From an uncultured Algibacter sp. (GTDB taxonomy: Bacteria > Bacteroidota > Bacteroidia > Flavobacteriales > Flavobacteriaceae), in NCBI RefSeq assembly GCF_947495925.1, contig NZ_CANMAU010000007.1:248001-312000 (forward strand): 64,000 nucleotides of DNA. Reading direction: 5' to 3'. The position numbers and the translations under genes were made by a program. Positions 36,144-47,004 of the stretch are shown in pieces (the first letter of the stretch is position 1; each line of letters opens with the position of its first letter). The notes under the pieces were generated by a model. It was given only the letters and a program-made list of their open reading frames with translations, was not told where the DNA came from and ran no database searches.

Positions 36144-37976
36144 TTATTTGGTTGTGTTTATTTTATTGATATACACATAATAGGCTATATTCTCTAAATT
36201 ATTGTTGTCAAAAAAACTCGCTTTAAATTTAGTTTTTCCAGCTTTTAGAGTTACTTGAAAGTTAACTGATTTTGCTTCAATAGGAATAGAATCACTCCTC
36301 TTAAAGGCATTTTCAAATTCAATAGAGGCCTTGGTGAAGCTGAGATCTTTTCCTTCTGGAATATTAAACTGTAAGCCTTTAACGTCCTGTGTGGTAATCT
36401 GTGGTGTAATATGGTTTATCGGTAAGTTCGCTTCTATAGGGTAACGTCTCAAGGAGATTTCGTATTCAGCATCTTCTTGAACATCAATACTCCAGTACCC
36501 CGAGCCTTGGTCTCCTTTTCTAATTTTTATTTGATTCCATACATAATTATCTTTGTTAGAATGCACGTCATGAGCAGTTAAAACTGTTGGGTTTTCTTTT
36601 TCATGTCCTATTTTAAAATAAACTTGATTATTAAATTCAACAGAAACTTGGCTCCACCATTTTTCATAGAAAGCCTTCATTCTTTTTACTCTTTCAGGAT
36701 GTTCTATAGCTATATTGTTTTCTTGCCCCTTGTCGTTTTCAATATTATATAATTCTATTCCATTAACAAGTCTCCATTTGTTGTGCATTACAGAGCAATT
36801 TTTCCATTTTATCGGTTCTTGAACACGTTGCGAATCGGTGACTAACATCCTATTATACAATGTGTCAGAATTTTTAAACACTGGGACTAAGCTTTTGCCA
36901 TCTAGAGGTTTATGATTTTTAGGTAAATTTAAATCACATAGATCAGCCAAAGTTGGTAAAATATCTATTTGAGCTGTTAACATACTTATATCTTTTGCTT
37001 TTGAAATGTTTCCATCTTTCCAATGAATAAAAAAAGGTACGCGATGACCGCCTTCGTACTCACTGCCTTTTGTTCCTCGCATTCCTGCATTAAAACCGGT
37101 TACTTTCCCATTTCTATTGTGAAAACCTGATGACGTTCCATTGTCGGTCATAAAAATTATAATAGTGTTGTCGGCAATCTTAAGCTCTTTTAAGGTCTGT
37201 CTTAGTTTTCCAAAATTCTCATCTGCATTTGAAATCATCCCATAAAAACGTTTTTGAGTATCGCTTAAAACGTCGGTTGATAGGTCTTTATACAAATTAT
37301 AATATGCAGGTGGCACATTATATGGTCCATGAGGTGCATTTGTAGATATGTAACAGAAAAAAGGCTGGTTTTGTTTCTTTTTTATGAAATTAATAGCCTC
37401 ATTAAAAAAAACATTTGTACAATACCCTTGATATTTTTCTGGTTTACCATTTTTAAAATAAGTATCATCAAAATAGGTGTTATTCCAATAGTCAGGTGTT
37501 TGTTGCACGCCGCCTCCGTAGTGCATCACCGTTTCTTGAAACCCTCTGTCGTGAGCTCTAAACGGATAGTTATCTCCCATATGCCATTTACCAAACGCCC
37601 CAGTTGCATAACCGTTTTCAGAAAACATATTTGCCATTGTTTTTTCCTGTTCTCTAAGTAAAGACCAGCCACCTACAGTGTGCCAAACTCCAGTACTATT
37701 AGCAAATCTACCTGTCATTAAACCAGAACGAGTTGGAGCACAGGTTGGATTTACATGAAAATCTGTTAAGTGGTAACTCTCTTTGTAGAAATTATCAATA
37801 TTTGGTGTTTTTATAATTTTGTTACCATGTGCAGCAATATCACCATATCCCTGATCATCTGTAATAACCAAAATTACATTTGGTTTATTAGTTTCAACTA
37901 TTTCCTGTTTTTTGTTTTTTTTGCACCCAATAAGAGCAAAAAGAATAATAATTAAAAATAAACTTAGTTTTTTCAT
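36144..37976 (-). CDS. Lipoprotein sulfatase (S1 family) with C-terminal extension
   Basis: This 610-residue type I sulfatase is a lipoprotein (lipobox LIGC, Cys18). The active-site motif is PTCAPTRSGLMTGR, with Cys79 as the formylglycine precursor (C-x-P-T-R variant). Metal Asp40-Asp41 (ITDDQGYGD) and GKWHMGD are present. A beta-rich extension of roughly 130 residues (about 480-610) follows the sulfatase fold and is absent from the other four sulfatases in the window; it may bind glycan. It is divergent from the first GH29 gene across 520 bp. The substrate is unknown. Confidence 0.9.
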   Translation of the reverse strand: MKKLSLFLIIILFALIGCKKNKKQEIVETNKPNVILVITDDQGYGDIAAHGNKIIKTPNIDNFYKESYHLTDFHVNPTCAPTRSGLMTGRFANSTGVWHTVGGWSLLREQEKTMANMFSENGYATGAFGKWHMGDNYPFRAHDRGFQETVMHYGGGVQQTPDYWNNTYFDDTYFKNGKPEKYQGYCTNVFFNEAINFIKKKQNQPFFCYISTNAPHGPYNVPPAYYNLYKDLSTDVLSDTQKRFYGMISNADENFGKLRQTLKELKIADNTIIIFMTDNGTSSGFHNRNGKVTGFNAGMRGTKGSEYEGGHRVPFFIHWKDGNISKAKDISMLTAQIDILPTLADLCDLNLPKNHKPLDGKSLVPVFKNSDTLYNRMLVTDSQRVQEPIKWKNCSVMHNKWRLVNGIELYNIENDKGQENNIAIEHPERVKRMKAFYEKWWSQVSVEFNNQVYFKIGHEKENPTVLTAHDVHSNKDNYVWNQIKIRKGDQGSGYWSIDVQEDAEYEISLRRYPIEANLPINHITPQITTQDVKGLQFNIPEGKDLSFTKASIEFENAFKRSDSIPIEAKSVNFQVTLKAGKTKFKASFFDNNNLENIAYYVYINKINTTK

Positions 37977-38496
37977 TATGTGTTTAGTTTTTCAAAAGGA
38001 TTTATTCTGAAGATCTTAGTTTAATAAAGGTTTTCTTGTTTTTAATTAGCGTTATTTTTATTTAAAAAAACTCACTATGTATTTCAGGCTGAAGTCTAAA
38101 AAAAACGGCGTAAATAAATTTTTTTAAAAATATTCAAATAATACGTTAACTTAAAATATTAGTGTCCGTAAATATGCACCAAATGTTCTATCTTTTCTTA
38201 ATCAGCTCTATCTTTATTATGGCAAGTTTTTTACATTGGAATTCCTTTTAATTGAATTTCGTAAAATTAATTTATGATAAATGATAGATAGTTTTATAGA
38301 ATTTAATTGTCATTCAATATGTTAGTATAATATGCTTTAAACTAGTTGTTTATGTATTTTGCTTTACAGTATAAAACACATTTGTTGTGTACATTTCAAC
38401 ATTAGACACATGAAAATCAAGATAAAAATATGAATTTAGCTCCTAAGGTTAATAATAACATATGCAGATTAAGTAAATCAAAATAATTAAGAATAT
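37977..38496. other. Divergent intergenic region
   Basis: This is 520 bp of AT-rich sequence between the divergent sulfatase and GH29 genes. It contains only very short ORFs, the longest sensible one being a 25-codon hydrophobic frame near 38173-38250. No consensus promoter with both boxes and no strong hairpin was seen. Confidence 0.4.
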
Positions 38497-40035
38497 ATGA
38501 CAATTAAATATAAGTGTTTTTTAATTCTAACTTCTGTATTACTTTTAATAGGATGTAACTCAAAAACGAAAAAGAATATTGCTTCGGAAGATTTAGCAAG
38601 TAATGAGGCTCAAGTTTTTAAACCTAATTGGGCGTCCATAAAAAAACATTATAAGGATCCTGAGTGGTTTAATAATCAAAAATTTGGAATTTTTATTCAT
38701 TGGGGAGCTTATTCAGTTCCAGCATATGGTTCAGAATGGTATCCTAGACAAATGTACATGGATACAGCAACTTTTAGTGCACAATTAAATTTACTTAAGG
38801 AAGGACCAAACGAAACTTATTTACACCATAAAAAAAACTGGGGAGACCAGCAGCGTTTTGGATACAAAGACTTTATTCCAATGTTTAAAGGGGAAAAATT
38901 TAACGCTAAGGAATGGATTGATTTATTTAAGAAAGCAGGGGCCAAATATGTAATTCCTGTTGCTGATCATCATGATGGTTTTGCCATGTATAAATCAAAT
39001 ACAACACGTTGGAATGTATATGATATGGGGCCTAAACGTGATATTCTTGGAGATTTATTTATGGAAGGGCGTAGTAAGGGCTTGATAATGGGAGCATCTT
39101 CTCATTATGCTTTTAACTGGTCTTTTTATAATAAGAAGGATAATTTCGATACTACTGATCCAGAATATGCAGACTTATATTCAGCTAAAGGAAAGGATTT
39201 GAATGAACCTGTATCGGAAGCTTTTAAGCAAAAGTGGTGGGATAGAACAGTGGATTTGATTGATAATTATCAACCAGATATATTATGGTTCGATTTCTAT
39301 TTAGATATCCCTGATTATGCAGATATGCGCCCAAAAATTGCTGCTTATTACTACAATAAGGGAATTGAATGGGGAAAAGAAGTGGTTATTAATGATAAGA
39401 ATTTTGACTATGAGGCATTTCCAGAAGGTACGGTAATATATGACTTAGAGCGTGGAAAGTTACCAGGAATAAGAAAATTGCCTTGGCAAACGGATACTTC
39501 AATTGGTAAGAACTCTTGGTCTCATGTTGATAATTGGGAATCGAAAACAGCTAATCAATTAATTGATGATTTGGTAGATATTGTTTCTAAAAATGGTAAC
39601 CTTTTATTGAATGTAGGGCCTAAAGCCGATGGTACAATTCCAGAGGATCAAAAGGAAATACTTTTAGAAATTGGTAATTGGCTGGCAATTAATGGTGAGG
39701 CAATTTATGATACTACTTACTGGAAGGTATTCGGAGAAGGACCTACAGAAGTTAAAAAGGGTCACCATTCAGAAGGGCAAAATAAAAATTTCACTGGACA
39801 AGATATTCGTTTCACCCAAAAAAATGGTAAACTATATGCTATAATGATGGAGTGGCCTGAAAACGGTCAGGTATTAATTAAATCATTAGGTGGTGAAAAT
39901 AAAGTTACCGATGTTAAAATGCTAGGAACTTCGGAAAAATTAAAATGGTCTCAAAATAAAGATGGACTTCAAGTAGGGATACCATTAAAAAAACCTTGTG
40001 ATTACGCCTATGTTTTAGAAGTAATTATGAAGTAG
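38497..40035 (+). CDS. GH29 family alpha-L-fucosidase-like lipoprotein (paralogue 1)
   Basis: This 512-residue lipoprotein (lipobox LIGC, Cys20) has a GH29 TIM barrel and a C-terminal beta-sandwich (about 400-512). The nucleophile is Asp266 in DILWFDFYLD. The FGIFIHWGAYSVPAYGSEWY opening and NGNLLLNVGPKADG are family signatures. The sugar-binding motif is DHHDGF (157-162): both histidines are kept, but the usual leading Lys is Asp. GH29 enzymes cleave alpha-L-fucose, and some in porphyran loci cleave alpha-L-galactose. With agar genes nearby, L-galactose or its sulfate is a serious alternative to fucose. Confidence 0.88.
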   Translation: MTIKYKCFLILTSVLLLIGCNSKTKKNIASEDLASNEAQVFKPNWASIKKHYKDPEWFNNQKFGIFIHWGAYSVPAYGSEWYPRQMYMDTATFSAQLNLLKEGPNETYLHHKKNWGDQQRFGYKDFIPMFKGEKFNAKEWIDLFKKAGAKYVIPVADHHDGFAMYKSNTTRWNVYDMGPKRDILGDLFMEGRSKGLIMGASSHYAFNWSFYNKKDNFDTTDPEYADLYSAKGKDLNEPVSEAFKQKWWDRTVDLIDNYQPDILWFDFYLDIPDYADMRPKIAAYYYNKGIEWGKEVVINDKNFDYEAFPEGTVIYDLERGKLPGIRKLPWQTDTSIGKNSWSHVDNWESKTANQLIDDLVDIVSKNGNLLLNVGPKADGTIPEDQKEILLEIGNWLAINGEAIYDTTYWKVFGEGPTEVKKGHHSEGQNKNFTGQDIRFTQKNGKLYAIMMEWPENGQVLIKSLGGENKVTDVKMLGTSEKLKWSQNKDGLQVGIPLKKPCDYAYVLEVIMK

Positions 40036-40060
40036 TTAGTTTAATTTGTTTTTTTTAATC

Positions 40061-40097
40061 AAAAGTGCATTTCATTTTAATTGAATGCACTTTTTTT
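40061..40097. terminator. Terminator between convergent GH29 and sensor genes
   Basis: The 11-bp stem AAAAGTGCATT/AATGCACTTTT (40061-40071 and 40084-40094) is followed by a T-run, with A's on the other side, so it can serve both convergent genes. Confidence 0.8.
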
Positions 40098-40131
40098 ATG
40101 TTTAATTATATTAGTATCGTTTGGCCTAAGA

Positions 40132-43100
40132 TTAAGGAATTTGTTCATTTGATTTTTTGTTAGCTTGCCTTTTAACATATTCACTTGGTATAATACCAAA
40201 TTGTTTTTTGAAACATTTTGCAAAATAAGATGCAGTATTAAAACCGGTCATATACATTATTTCTTTAACCGAATAATCGCTTTTCTGAAATAATTGTACA
40301 GCTCGTTTAAGTCTAATATTTCTAATGAATTCACTTGAAGAAAGTCCTGTTATTTCTTTGAATTTGAGGTATAGATTACTTCTACTTAATCCCATTTCCT
40401 TTACTAACATCTCTACATTGAAATCTGTATTCATCATATGTTTTTCAACAATTTCAACAGCTTGTTGTAGAAATTGCTCATCTAAAGTAGTAACAGTAAC
40501 ATCCTTGGGTTTAAACGCAATTTCTTTATTGAACTTAGTTCTTAATTTATTTCTATGTTGAATAATATTTTTTATTTTCAATTCTAAAAGTTCAACGTCA
40601 AATGGCTTTCTAATGTAGTCATCGGCCCCTGTTTTTAAGCTCTCTAGTTCACTTTCTTGAGAAAGTTTAGCAGTGAGCATTACTACTGGTATATGGCTAG
40701 TTTCCTGCTGTGTTTTTACATGTTTGCACAATTCAATACCATCCATTTCAGGCATAAGAACATCTGTAAGTATTAAATTAGGTAGTACTTTTGTCGCTAT
40801 GTCTAGACCTATTTTTCCATTTTCAGCTTCATAAATAACGTATTTATCCTTTAGTGCTAGTTTTAAGAAACTTCTGATGTCTGCATTATCGTCTACGATT
40901 AATAGAACAAGATTTTTGGATCGAGATTTATCTATATCTAGGTCTTCAATTTCATCATTTATACTAATAGCCAGAGAGTCCGTTTCAGATGTCCTTGTTC
41001 TAAAATCACTATCTGTACTATCTTTACAAATAATTTCAGGGACACCCTCATAAGCTAATTTTTCTATAGGTAATTTAACTGTAAAAATACTTCCTTTATT
41101 TAATTCACTTGAAACTTCAATACTGCCTTGATGAAGTTTAACAATATCATTTACAAAGGAGAGCCCAATACCTACACCTTTCGATATTTTAATCGTTTGG
41201 TTTTTTTCGGTATGAAACCTTTCAAAAATATTCTTTAGCCTACTACTTTCAATACCAATACCTGTATCTTTAACTTGGATAACCACATGTTTACTTCTGT
41301 GTTGATTTGGCGTCTGGCCTATATCACTACTTTTAGATATATGTATAGATATGGTACCTCCAACTTCAGTATAATTAAATGCATTTGATAATAAATTATT
41401 AATTATTTTTTCAATAGCGTCATGATCAAACCAGGTGCTTAAAGATTTGTTTTCAGAATCGATAATTAGCTTTATATTATTTTTGTGAGCTAGAAATTGA
41501 AAAGGTTCGCTGGCTTCTTTAATGAATTGAATAATGTTACTCTTGCGCATCACTAACCGCGTTTTGCCTTGATTTATTTTCCTAAAATCTAGCAATTGAT
41601 TAACCAGTCGCAGTAGATAATCACAGTTTTTTTGCATTAAACTATACTGTTCCTGCAAAACACTTTTTTCTAATTTGTCTCCTTGTTTTTGTAAATATTT
41701 AAGAGGCGCATTTATAAGGGTTAGAGGTGTTCTAAGTTCATGAGATATATTGGTGAAAAATTCAAGTTTGATTTTTTGTAATTCTTCATTTTTTTCATTT
41801 TCAAAATGCTCGATTTCAAGCTGATGCTTTTTAGTAGTTCGAATAATAGTAAATCTTCTAAACAAGAAAAGCAATCCCAAAACCATCAAAATATAAAGAA
41901 AATAGGCAATTGGAGTTTTCCAAAAAGGAGGAGTGATTTTAATTTTTATCTCGGAAGGCGACGAATCCCATAAACCATCATTATTTGATGTCTTAACTTT
42001 TAGAGTATAGGTTTTATGAGGTAAATTAGTATATGTTGCAAACCTTTTATTTGGATTTGTAAAAATCCATGATTTATCAAAGCCTTCAAGCATGTAGGCG
42101 AAATTGTTTTTTTGTGGAGAAGCAAAATGAAGTGCTGCAAATTCAAATGAAAAATTATTCTCATTATATTTTAATACTATCTTATCTGTATTGTTTACTG
42201 TTTTGTTAAGTATTGTGCGTCCGTTTATTTCTTTACCTATTTGAACGGGTTTATTTGAAATAGAAAATTTAGTAATAACAGTTTCTGCTGGATAGATGTT
42301 ATTTTCGATGTTTTTTGGATAGAAAGCATTAAATCCATTAATTCCTCCAAATAATAATTCACCATTTTGCCTTTTAAGACGTGCTAATTCTTGAAACTCG
42401 TTGCTTTGTAACCCATCATTCAAGTCATAGTTTTTAAACGTTCCGAGGTCTGGGTTAAATTTTGAAATACCTTTATTTGTTGATATCCATAAATGACCTT
42501 CCTCATCTTCAAGTATACCTTTTATCACATTGTTAGGTAAACCATCTTTTATTTTATAAGAAATAAAACGGTCTGCTTCCTCTGGAGAAGAAGCAGGGAC
42601 AAATTTGTTTAGACCTCCTCCTAAAGTTCCTATCCAGATATCGCCATTACGACTTTCAAAAATCTCTAAGTTATAATTATGACTAATGCTTTTATTATCA
42701 GAGGGCCTGTTTGTGTAAATATCAAATTTAGGTTTCTTTTTAGTTATTTGATCAGGAGATAATTTACAAAGCCCTTTACCCGTCGCAAACCAAATATTAC
42801 CTTTACTATCTTCAAATATGTTTCTAATTATGTTATTAGAAACGCTTAAAGTGTCTGTAATATCATGAGCTAAAATATCTTTTTTATAATCATTTGTCGA
42901 TTCGTCATAAAGCCATCTGCTTATTCCACGATTGTAAGTTCCTACCCAAAGGTTTTTATTACTGTCTTCTAGTAAAGAAAATACGTTTCCGGATATTTTA
43001 TAAAAAGATTTAATGTTACTTTCTTTAATTTTATTTGGATCAGTGATATCTAGTTGATAAACTCCAGGAATATCTCCTCCTCCAATTAAAAGAATCTTTT

Positions 43101-44385
43101 TATTGTTTCTTTCAACTTCTATAATAGTAAATGGTTTTGTAAGGGTCGTATAGTTAACAAATTCCGAATACGTACTATCATCTTTATTCTTAGTAAGCAT
43201 ATTTAACCCACCACCTTCTGTGCCTATCCATAATGTACCATTACTATCTTCAAACATGGATCTGATCTTGTCATAACTTAAACTATTAGGATTCAGATTT
43301 TTTTTAACATGTTTAAAATCTTTTCTTGCCGGATCAAATTTATTGACCCCACCGCCATTAGTCCCTACCCAAATAATTCCTGTTCTATCTTTGTAAATTG
43401 ATGTGATAATATTTTTTGAGATGCTATTAGGATTCATCGGGTCATAAACAAATGTTCGCTTTAAAACGGGGTTTGCATTAGCTACATGATTTTCAAGGTA
43501 TAAAAGACCATTATTTGTACCTGCCCAAATTCGGCCTTCTTCAGCTAGTATTGTATTGATGAATCCATCTCCAATTCGTTCTACCCAATTGGTTCCTTTA
43601 CCTGCTTTGAGTATAAAGAGGCCATTATTAGTACCAATAATGAGTCTTCCGAAAATATCTTGATTAATACTTCTAACAGATCTGTTACCTAATTTAATTA
43701 AACGGCTTACATGATTAAAATAATAGTTGCCATTTTGGTCAATTGAAAGTTTATAAAGTCCCAGGTTACCGCCAACCCATATATTTCCCTGTTTATCTTC
43801 AAAAATATTATGAACAGCGTTATTTCCACGCTGTTGAAATATGTTATTCTGGTTTAATTTGAAATGTTGAAACTTGATTGTTTTTAAACCGTTTTTTAAA
43901 TCTAATAAATCTATTCCATCTAAAGATCCTACCCAAAGTCTATCTTTTTTATCTTTTAATAGAGAGCTAATTTGGTTGTTTTTTAAACTGTGTGGGTCTT
44001 TATCATTATGCTCAAAAAGCATAAATTTTTCTAAAGATTTATTAAAATAATTTAATCCGTTTCCAGTAGTTCCAACCCACAAATTTCCATCATCACTTCC
44101 TGTTAGAGCATAAATTAAATTACTACTTATGCTATTTGACACATTAAAACCTGGGTTATACACAGTAAAATTATAACCGTCGTATTTATTAAGCCCTTCA
44201 TGAGTAGCAAACCACATGAAGCCTTGATTGTCTTGATAGATTGAATTTACATCACTTTGTGATAATCCATTATCCGTTGTTATATGGTCAAAATAAATAT
44301 TATTTTGACCATAGCTCAAAGATAAAGTTCCAAATGTAAAGACAACTAAGAAGTATAAAAGCGGTATACTCCTTTTAAAAGACAT
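40132..44385 (-). CDS. Hybrid two-component system sensor/regulator (HTCS)
   Basis: This is a one-protein signalling system of about 1417 residues. The frame is open from 44475, but ATG 44385 (or 44391) opens directly onto the signal peptide that ends in SYGQ, so it is the better start. Residue numbers here count from 44475. A large periplasmic double propeller carries many Reg_prop repeats of the form GxIWVGTxxGL (about 60-740), followed by a Y_Y_Y domain (about 745-855), one transmembrane helix (near 860), HisKA with phospho-acceptor His near 911 (NISHELRTPLTL), HATPase, a receiver with Asp near 1239 (LILTDVLMPEMDG) and a C-terminal AraC-type HTH (about 1340-1440). Such proteins bind oligosaccharides and activate nearby glycan-use genes. 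Confidence 0.95.
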   Translation of the reverse strand: MSFKRSIPLLYFLVVFTFGTLSLSYGQNNIYFDHITTDNGLSQSDVNSIYQDNQGFMWFATHEGLNKYDGYNFTVYNPGFNVSNSISSNLIYALTGSDDGNLWVGTTGNGLNYFNKSLEKFMLFEHNDKDPHSLKNNQISSLLKDKKDRLWVGSLDGIDLLDLKNGLKTIKFQHFKLNQNNIFQQRGNNAVHNIFEDKQGNIWVGGNLGLYKLSIDQNGNYYFNHVSRLIKLGNRSVRSINQDIFGRLIIGTNNGLFILKAGKGTNWVERIGDGFINTILAEEGRIWAGTNNGLLYLENHVANANPVLKRTFVYDPMNPNSISKNIITSIYKDRTGIIWVGTNGGGVNKFDPARKDFKHVKKNLNPNSLSYDKIRSMFEDSNGTLWIGTEGGGLNMLTKNKDDSTYSEFVNYTTLTKPFTIIEVERNNKKILLIGGGDIPGVYQLDITDPNKIKESNIKSFYKISGNVFSLLEDSNKNLWVGTYNRGISRWLYDESTNDYKKDILAHDITDTLSVSNNIIRNIFEDSKGNIWFATGKGLCKLSPDQITKKKPKFDIYTNRPSDNKSISHNYNLEIFESRNGDIWIGTLGGGLNKFVPASSPEEADRFISYKIKDGLPNNVIKGILEDEEGHLWISTNKGISKFNPDLGTFKNYDLNDGLQSNEFQELARLKRQNGELLFGGINGFNAFYPKNIENNIYPAETVITKFSISNKPVQIGKEINGRTILNKTVNNTDKIVLKYNENNFSFEFAALHFASPQKNNFAYMLEGFDKSWIFTNPNKRFATYTNLPHKTYTLKVKTSNNDGLWDSSPSEIKIKITPPFWKTPIAYFLYILMVLGLLFLFRRFTIIRTTKKHQLEIEHFENEKNEELQKIKLEFFTNISHELRTPLTLINAPLKYLQKQGDKLEKSVLQEQYSLMQKNCDYLLRLVNQLLDFRKINQGKTRLVMRKSNIIQFIKEASEPFQFLAHKNNIKLIIDSENKSLSTWFDHDAIEKIINNLLSNAFNYTEVGGTISIHISKSSDIGQTPNQHRSKHVVIQVKDTGIGIESSRLKNIFERFHTEKNQTIKISKGVGIGLSFVNDIVKLHQGSIEVSSELNKGSIFTVKLPIEKLAYEGVPEIICKDSTDSDFRTRTSETDSLAISINDEIEDLDIDKSRSKNLVLLIVDDNADIRSFLKLALKDKYVIYEAENGKIGLDIATKVLPNLILTDVLMPEMDGIELCKHVKTQQETSHIPVVMLTAKLSQESELESLKTGADDYIRKPFDVELLELKIKNIIQHRNKLRTKFNKEIAFKPKDVTVTTLDEQFLQQAVEIVEKHMMNTDFNVEMLVKEMGLSRSNLYLKFKEITGLSSSEFIRNIRLKRAVQLFQKSDYSVKEIMYMTGFNTASYFAKCFKKQFGIIPSEYVKRQANKKSNEQIP

Positions 44386-44475
44386 GATCATAGTATGTAA
44401 AAAATATTTCGTAAATATATCACTTATAGATAGTACCAGCCTATAAAAAATCATTTCTACAGTATTTTTTAACAA

Positions 44476-44980
44476 TATACTTCGAAGTGCTCGAACTAGT
44501 TCTACAAAATAAAGTAATTATGTTACGACATATGCTTAATATAGACATGTTTTTTCAATTATCCGTCAAGCATATTTATGTGATTTTATCAGAACTTAAT
44601 TTTTTCCGGACTAGTTTTATAGCTAAGAGGCACTAAATAAAAAGGATAACTATAACTCCCTGGAGGTATTAAAAATTCATCATGAGGTTCGACGTTAGAG
44701 TTTCAAGGGCTATTACTATTAATTTCATCCAGAATTTTGTTGGATATTCAAGTTTAAACAGTTTAGTAAACACTAAGCGACCTTTATAAGCCTAAAGTGT
44801 GCTGCACTTTAAATAGCATTTAATATTTGGTTTTGAAACTCATTTAAAACTCCAATAACCATTTAAAGATTTATAATAATTTGAATTTTATTCAACATTT
44901 TTTTTAATAATTCTGCATTTTTATAGATTAAGCTAGTCTCTTTTATATTTGTTATATAAAGCTTGTTTTTAGTTTACGTC
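44476..44980. other. Intergenic region between HTCS start and sulfatase end
   Basis: This 505-bp region must contain the HTCS promoter. On the - strand, 44702-44589 is open for 37 codons with a non-random composition (NSNVEPHDEFLIPPGSY at its start), and another frame just upstream reads coding-like up to about 44760. These may be scraps of a decayed gene. No consensus promoter with both boxes was identified. Confidence 0.4.
44589..44702 (-). pseudogene. Possible decayed gene fragment
   Basis: A 37-codon frame bounded by stops reads as plausible protein, rich in Pro, Tyr and Phe, and ends at TGA 44591-44589. A preceding stretch in another frame also looks coding-like (LEYPTKFW, then LETLTSNLMMNF). 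Together they suggest a frame-shifted remnant, but the family is not recognised and chance cannot be excluded. Confidence 0.2.
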
Positions 44981-46519
44981 CTAGATGCTTTTGTAAATAG
45001 CCGTCATATTTAAAGGATCATCCATATCCTTTTGTAGTTCAAGCAATTCTTTAAACATGGAATTTAAAAGATTTTTGTATTCTTTTTTGTTTGATAAGTT
45101 ATCCATTTCTTCAGGATCGTTTTTTAAATCAAACAGTAATGTTTTATTTATGTTTGGATAAACAATTAATTTAAAATTATCCTTTCTAATCATACGTTGT
45201 ACATTTAAGTAAGCACCATAAATGGCGTCATAATGGCCTTTGTTTGTTTCTCCTTTTGCAATATTCAAAAAGCTGTTGAATTCTACATATTTTGGTTTCG
45301 AAATACCAGCTATTTCCAGTGATGTTGCCATTATATCCTGTAAATAAACATCGGTATCAATTTTTTGGTTTTTTGGTATATCTGGGCCTAAAACTACCAA
45401 AGGAGGTCTAATACTGTGATCGAATAAGTTTTGTTTACCCAATAAACCGTGTCTTCCCATGGCCAAGCCATGATCTGCTGTTAAAAATATATAGGTGTTA
45501 TCCATTTTGCCAGATTTTTTAAGAGCGTCAATAATTAATTTAATTTGAGCATCAACATGTGTAATACTTGCGTAATATTCTTGTTTATGCACTTTAATGG
45601 CATATTCAGTTCTTGGAAAAGGAGCCAAAGCCTCATCTCTTAAATCATCACCGTTTGCAATATCGTGTCGATAAGGATATTCAGGTAAATAGCTTATTGG
45701 AAGGGATATGTTTTTTAGTGGATACATATCAAGATATTTTTTAGGAGCTTGTCTGGGATCGTGTGGTGCATTAAAAGCTAAGTACATGAAAAATGGTTTT
45801 TGTATTTCTTTAGCTTGATTAATAAAGTCTATAGCATCATCTTTTAATACTTCGCTCCAATGCTTACCACCTTCCCAAAATCCACCTTGTGTGGTATCGG
45901 TAGGAGACCATGATGTGTCATTTACACTTTTTGGTCGATTGTATCCGTTGGGCATAATAGTTTCAGAGTTAGCATTAGGAATTTTGGAAATCGAATCAAA
46001 TTTAGCAACCATAACTTCATGTTCCCAAGCGTCTCCAGGCATGCCGGGTCTAATATGAACAACATTTTTATAAACTTTATCGGCAGGTGCATCAACATGC
46101 CATTTCCCCGTCATATAAGTTTCGTATCCAGCTTTTTCTAGTAATTTACCCCAAGATTTACCAAGCGAATCATTTTTAACCCAATTCTGCCTAAAATCAT
46201 TTGCTCTCCAAACAAAACGACCAGAATTAAGCATAGCTCTAGAGGCTGCACATACTGCTCCACTCCATGATCCCATATTGAATGCATGTGTAAATGTTGT
46301 GCCCTCATTTACTAATTTATCCATTGTTGGTGTTATGATTTCATCATTTCCTAACGCATGAATTGAAGAGTAAGTTTGATCATCGGTAAAAATGAATACT
46401 ATATTTGGCTTTGTTTTTTCGGTCTGTATTTGTACTTCTTTTTTTGAATTGCAAGAACATAAAACTAGAGCAGTTAGCAAAAGATGAAATTTAGTCATAG
46501 TACTTAATATTTTCGACAT
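44981..46519 (-). CDS. Lipoprotein sulfatase (S1 family, C-x-A-S-R type)
   Basis: This 512-residue sulfatase has a lipoprotein-type signal (LVLCSC; start at Met1 or Met8). The active-site motif is GAVCAASRAMLNSGR, with Cys90 as formylglycine precursor and Ala in place of the usual Pro. Metal Asp46-Asp47 (FTDDQTYSS), GKWHVD and a second metal site at TADHGLAMGRHG are present. It shares the C-x-A-S-R-A-M-L signature and overall layout with the sulfatase at 58420-59967, so the two are paralogues. It is divergent from another sulfatase gene at 47005. Confidence 0.9.
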   Translation of the reverse strand: MSKILSTMTKFHLLLTALVLCSCNSKKEVQIQTEKTKPNIVFIFTDDQTYSSIHALGNDEIITPTMDKLVNEGTTFTHAFNMGSWSGAVCAASRAMLNSGRFVWRANDFRQNWVKNDSLGKSWGKLLEKAGYETYMTGKWHVDAPADKVYKNVVHIRPGMPGDAWEHEVMVAKFDSISKIPNANSETIMPNGYNRPKSVNDTSWSPTDTTQGGFWEGGKHWSEVLKDDAIDFINQAKEIQKPFFMYLAFNAPHDPRQAPKKYLDMYPLKNISLPISYLPEYPYRHDIANGDDLRDEALAPFPRTEYAIKVHKQEYYASITHVDAQIKLIIDALKKSGKMDNTYIFLTADHGLAMGRHGLLGKQNLFDHSIRPPLVVLGPDIPKNQKIDTDVYLQDIMATSLEIAGISKPKYVEFNSFLNIAKGETNKGHYDAIYGAYLNVQRMIRKDNFKLIVYPNINKTLLFDLKNDPEEMDNLSNKKEYKNLLNSMFKELLELQKDMDDPLNMTAIYKSI

Positions 46520-47004
46520 TAAAAAAACTAGTTTGGGTTTAAAGCGTAAGCTTATAAAAGATAATCAAAGATCTTAATTTTGGTGGTCTTTTCTTAAAAC
46601 ATATGTACAAATGAAGATAACAGATGTCTAGTTTTTGTTAATATTTACGAAGTAACCATTTTAATTGTATTACCCATTACTTTTCACTTTATGTTTTTAT
46701 AACATTTTAGTAGAATAAATTCTTAATAAGATTTCTATTTATTATATGATAGCTTACAGGATATTAGTTGAGAATTAATTTTGCAAATAATTAGTCATAA
46801 ATAGTACTTTATTGAAGACTAATTACTAATTCTAAAACAAGAAAATATTCAAACTGTAAGCTCTTTTCTTGATGCATTAAATTTCGCAAAAGGCTTTTTT
46901 AGCTTATGACGAACTAATAAATCAATTCTTGCTACTTTTTAGACATTTATGGTATAACAACATGCTTAGTTTTACGATATTTACTATTCTAAAAACTAAG
47001 CTCA
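46520..47004. other. Divergent intergenic region between two sulfatase genes
   Basis: This is 485 bp of AT-rich sequence with no credible ORF. It should carry promoters for both divergent transcripts. I see no exact TTTG/TAnnTTTG pair and no strong inverted repeat. Confidence 0.4.

Noticed and set aside
38173-38250. 25-codon hydrophobic ORF in the sulfatase/GH29 divergent gap
   Set aside because: Too short and AT-driven; no ribosome site, promoter or known small-protein pattern supports it.
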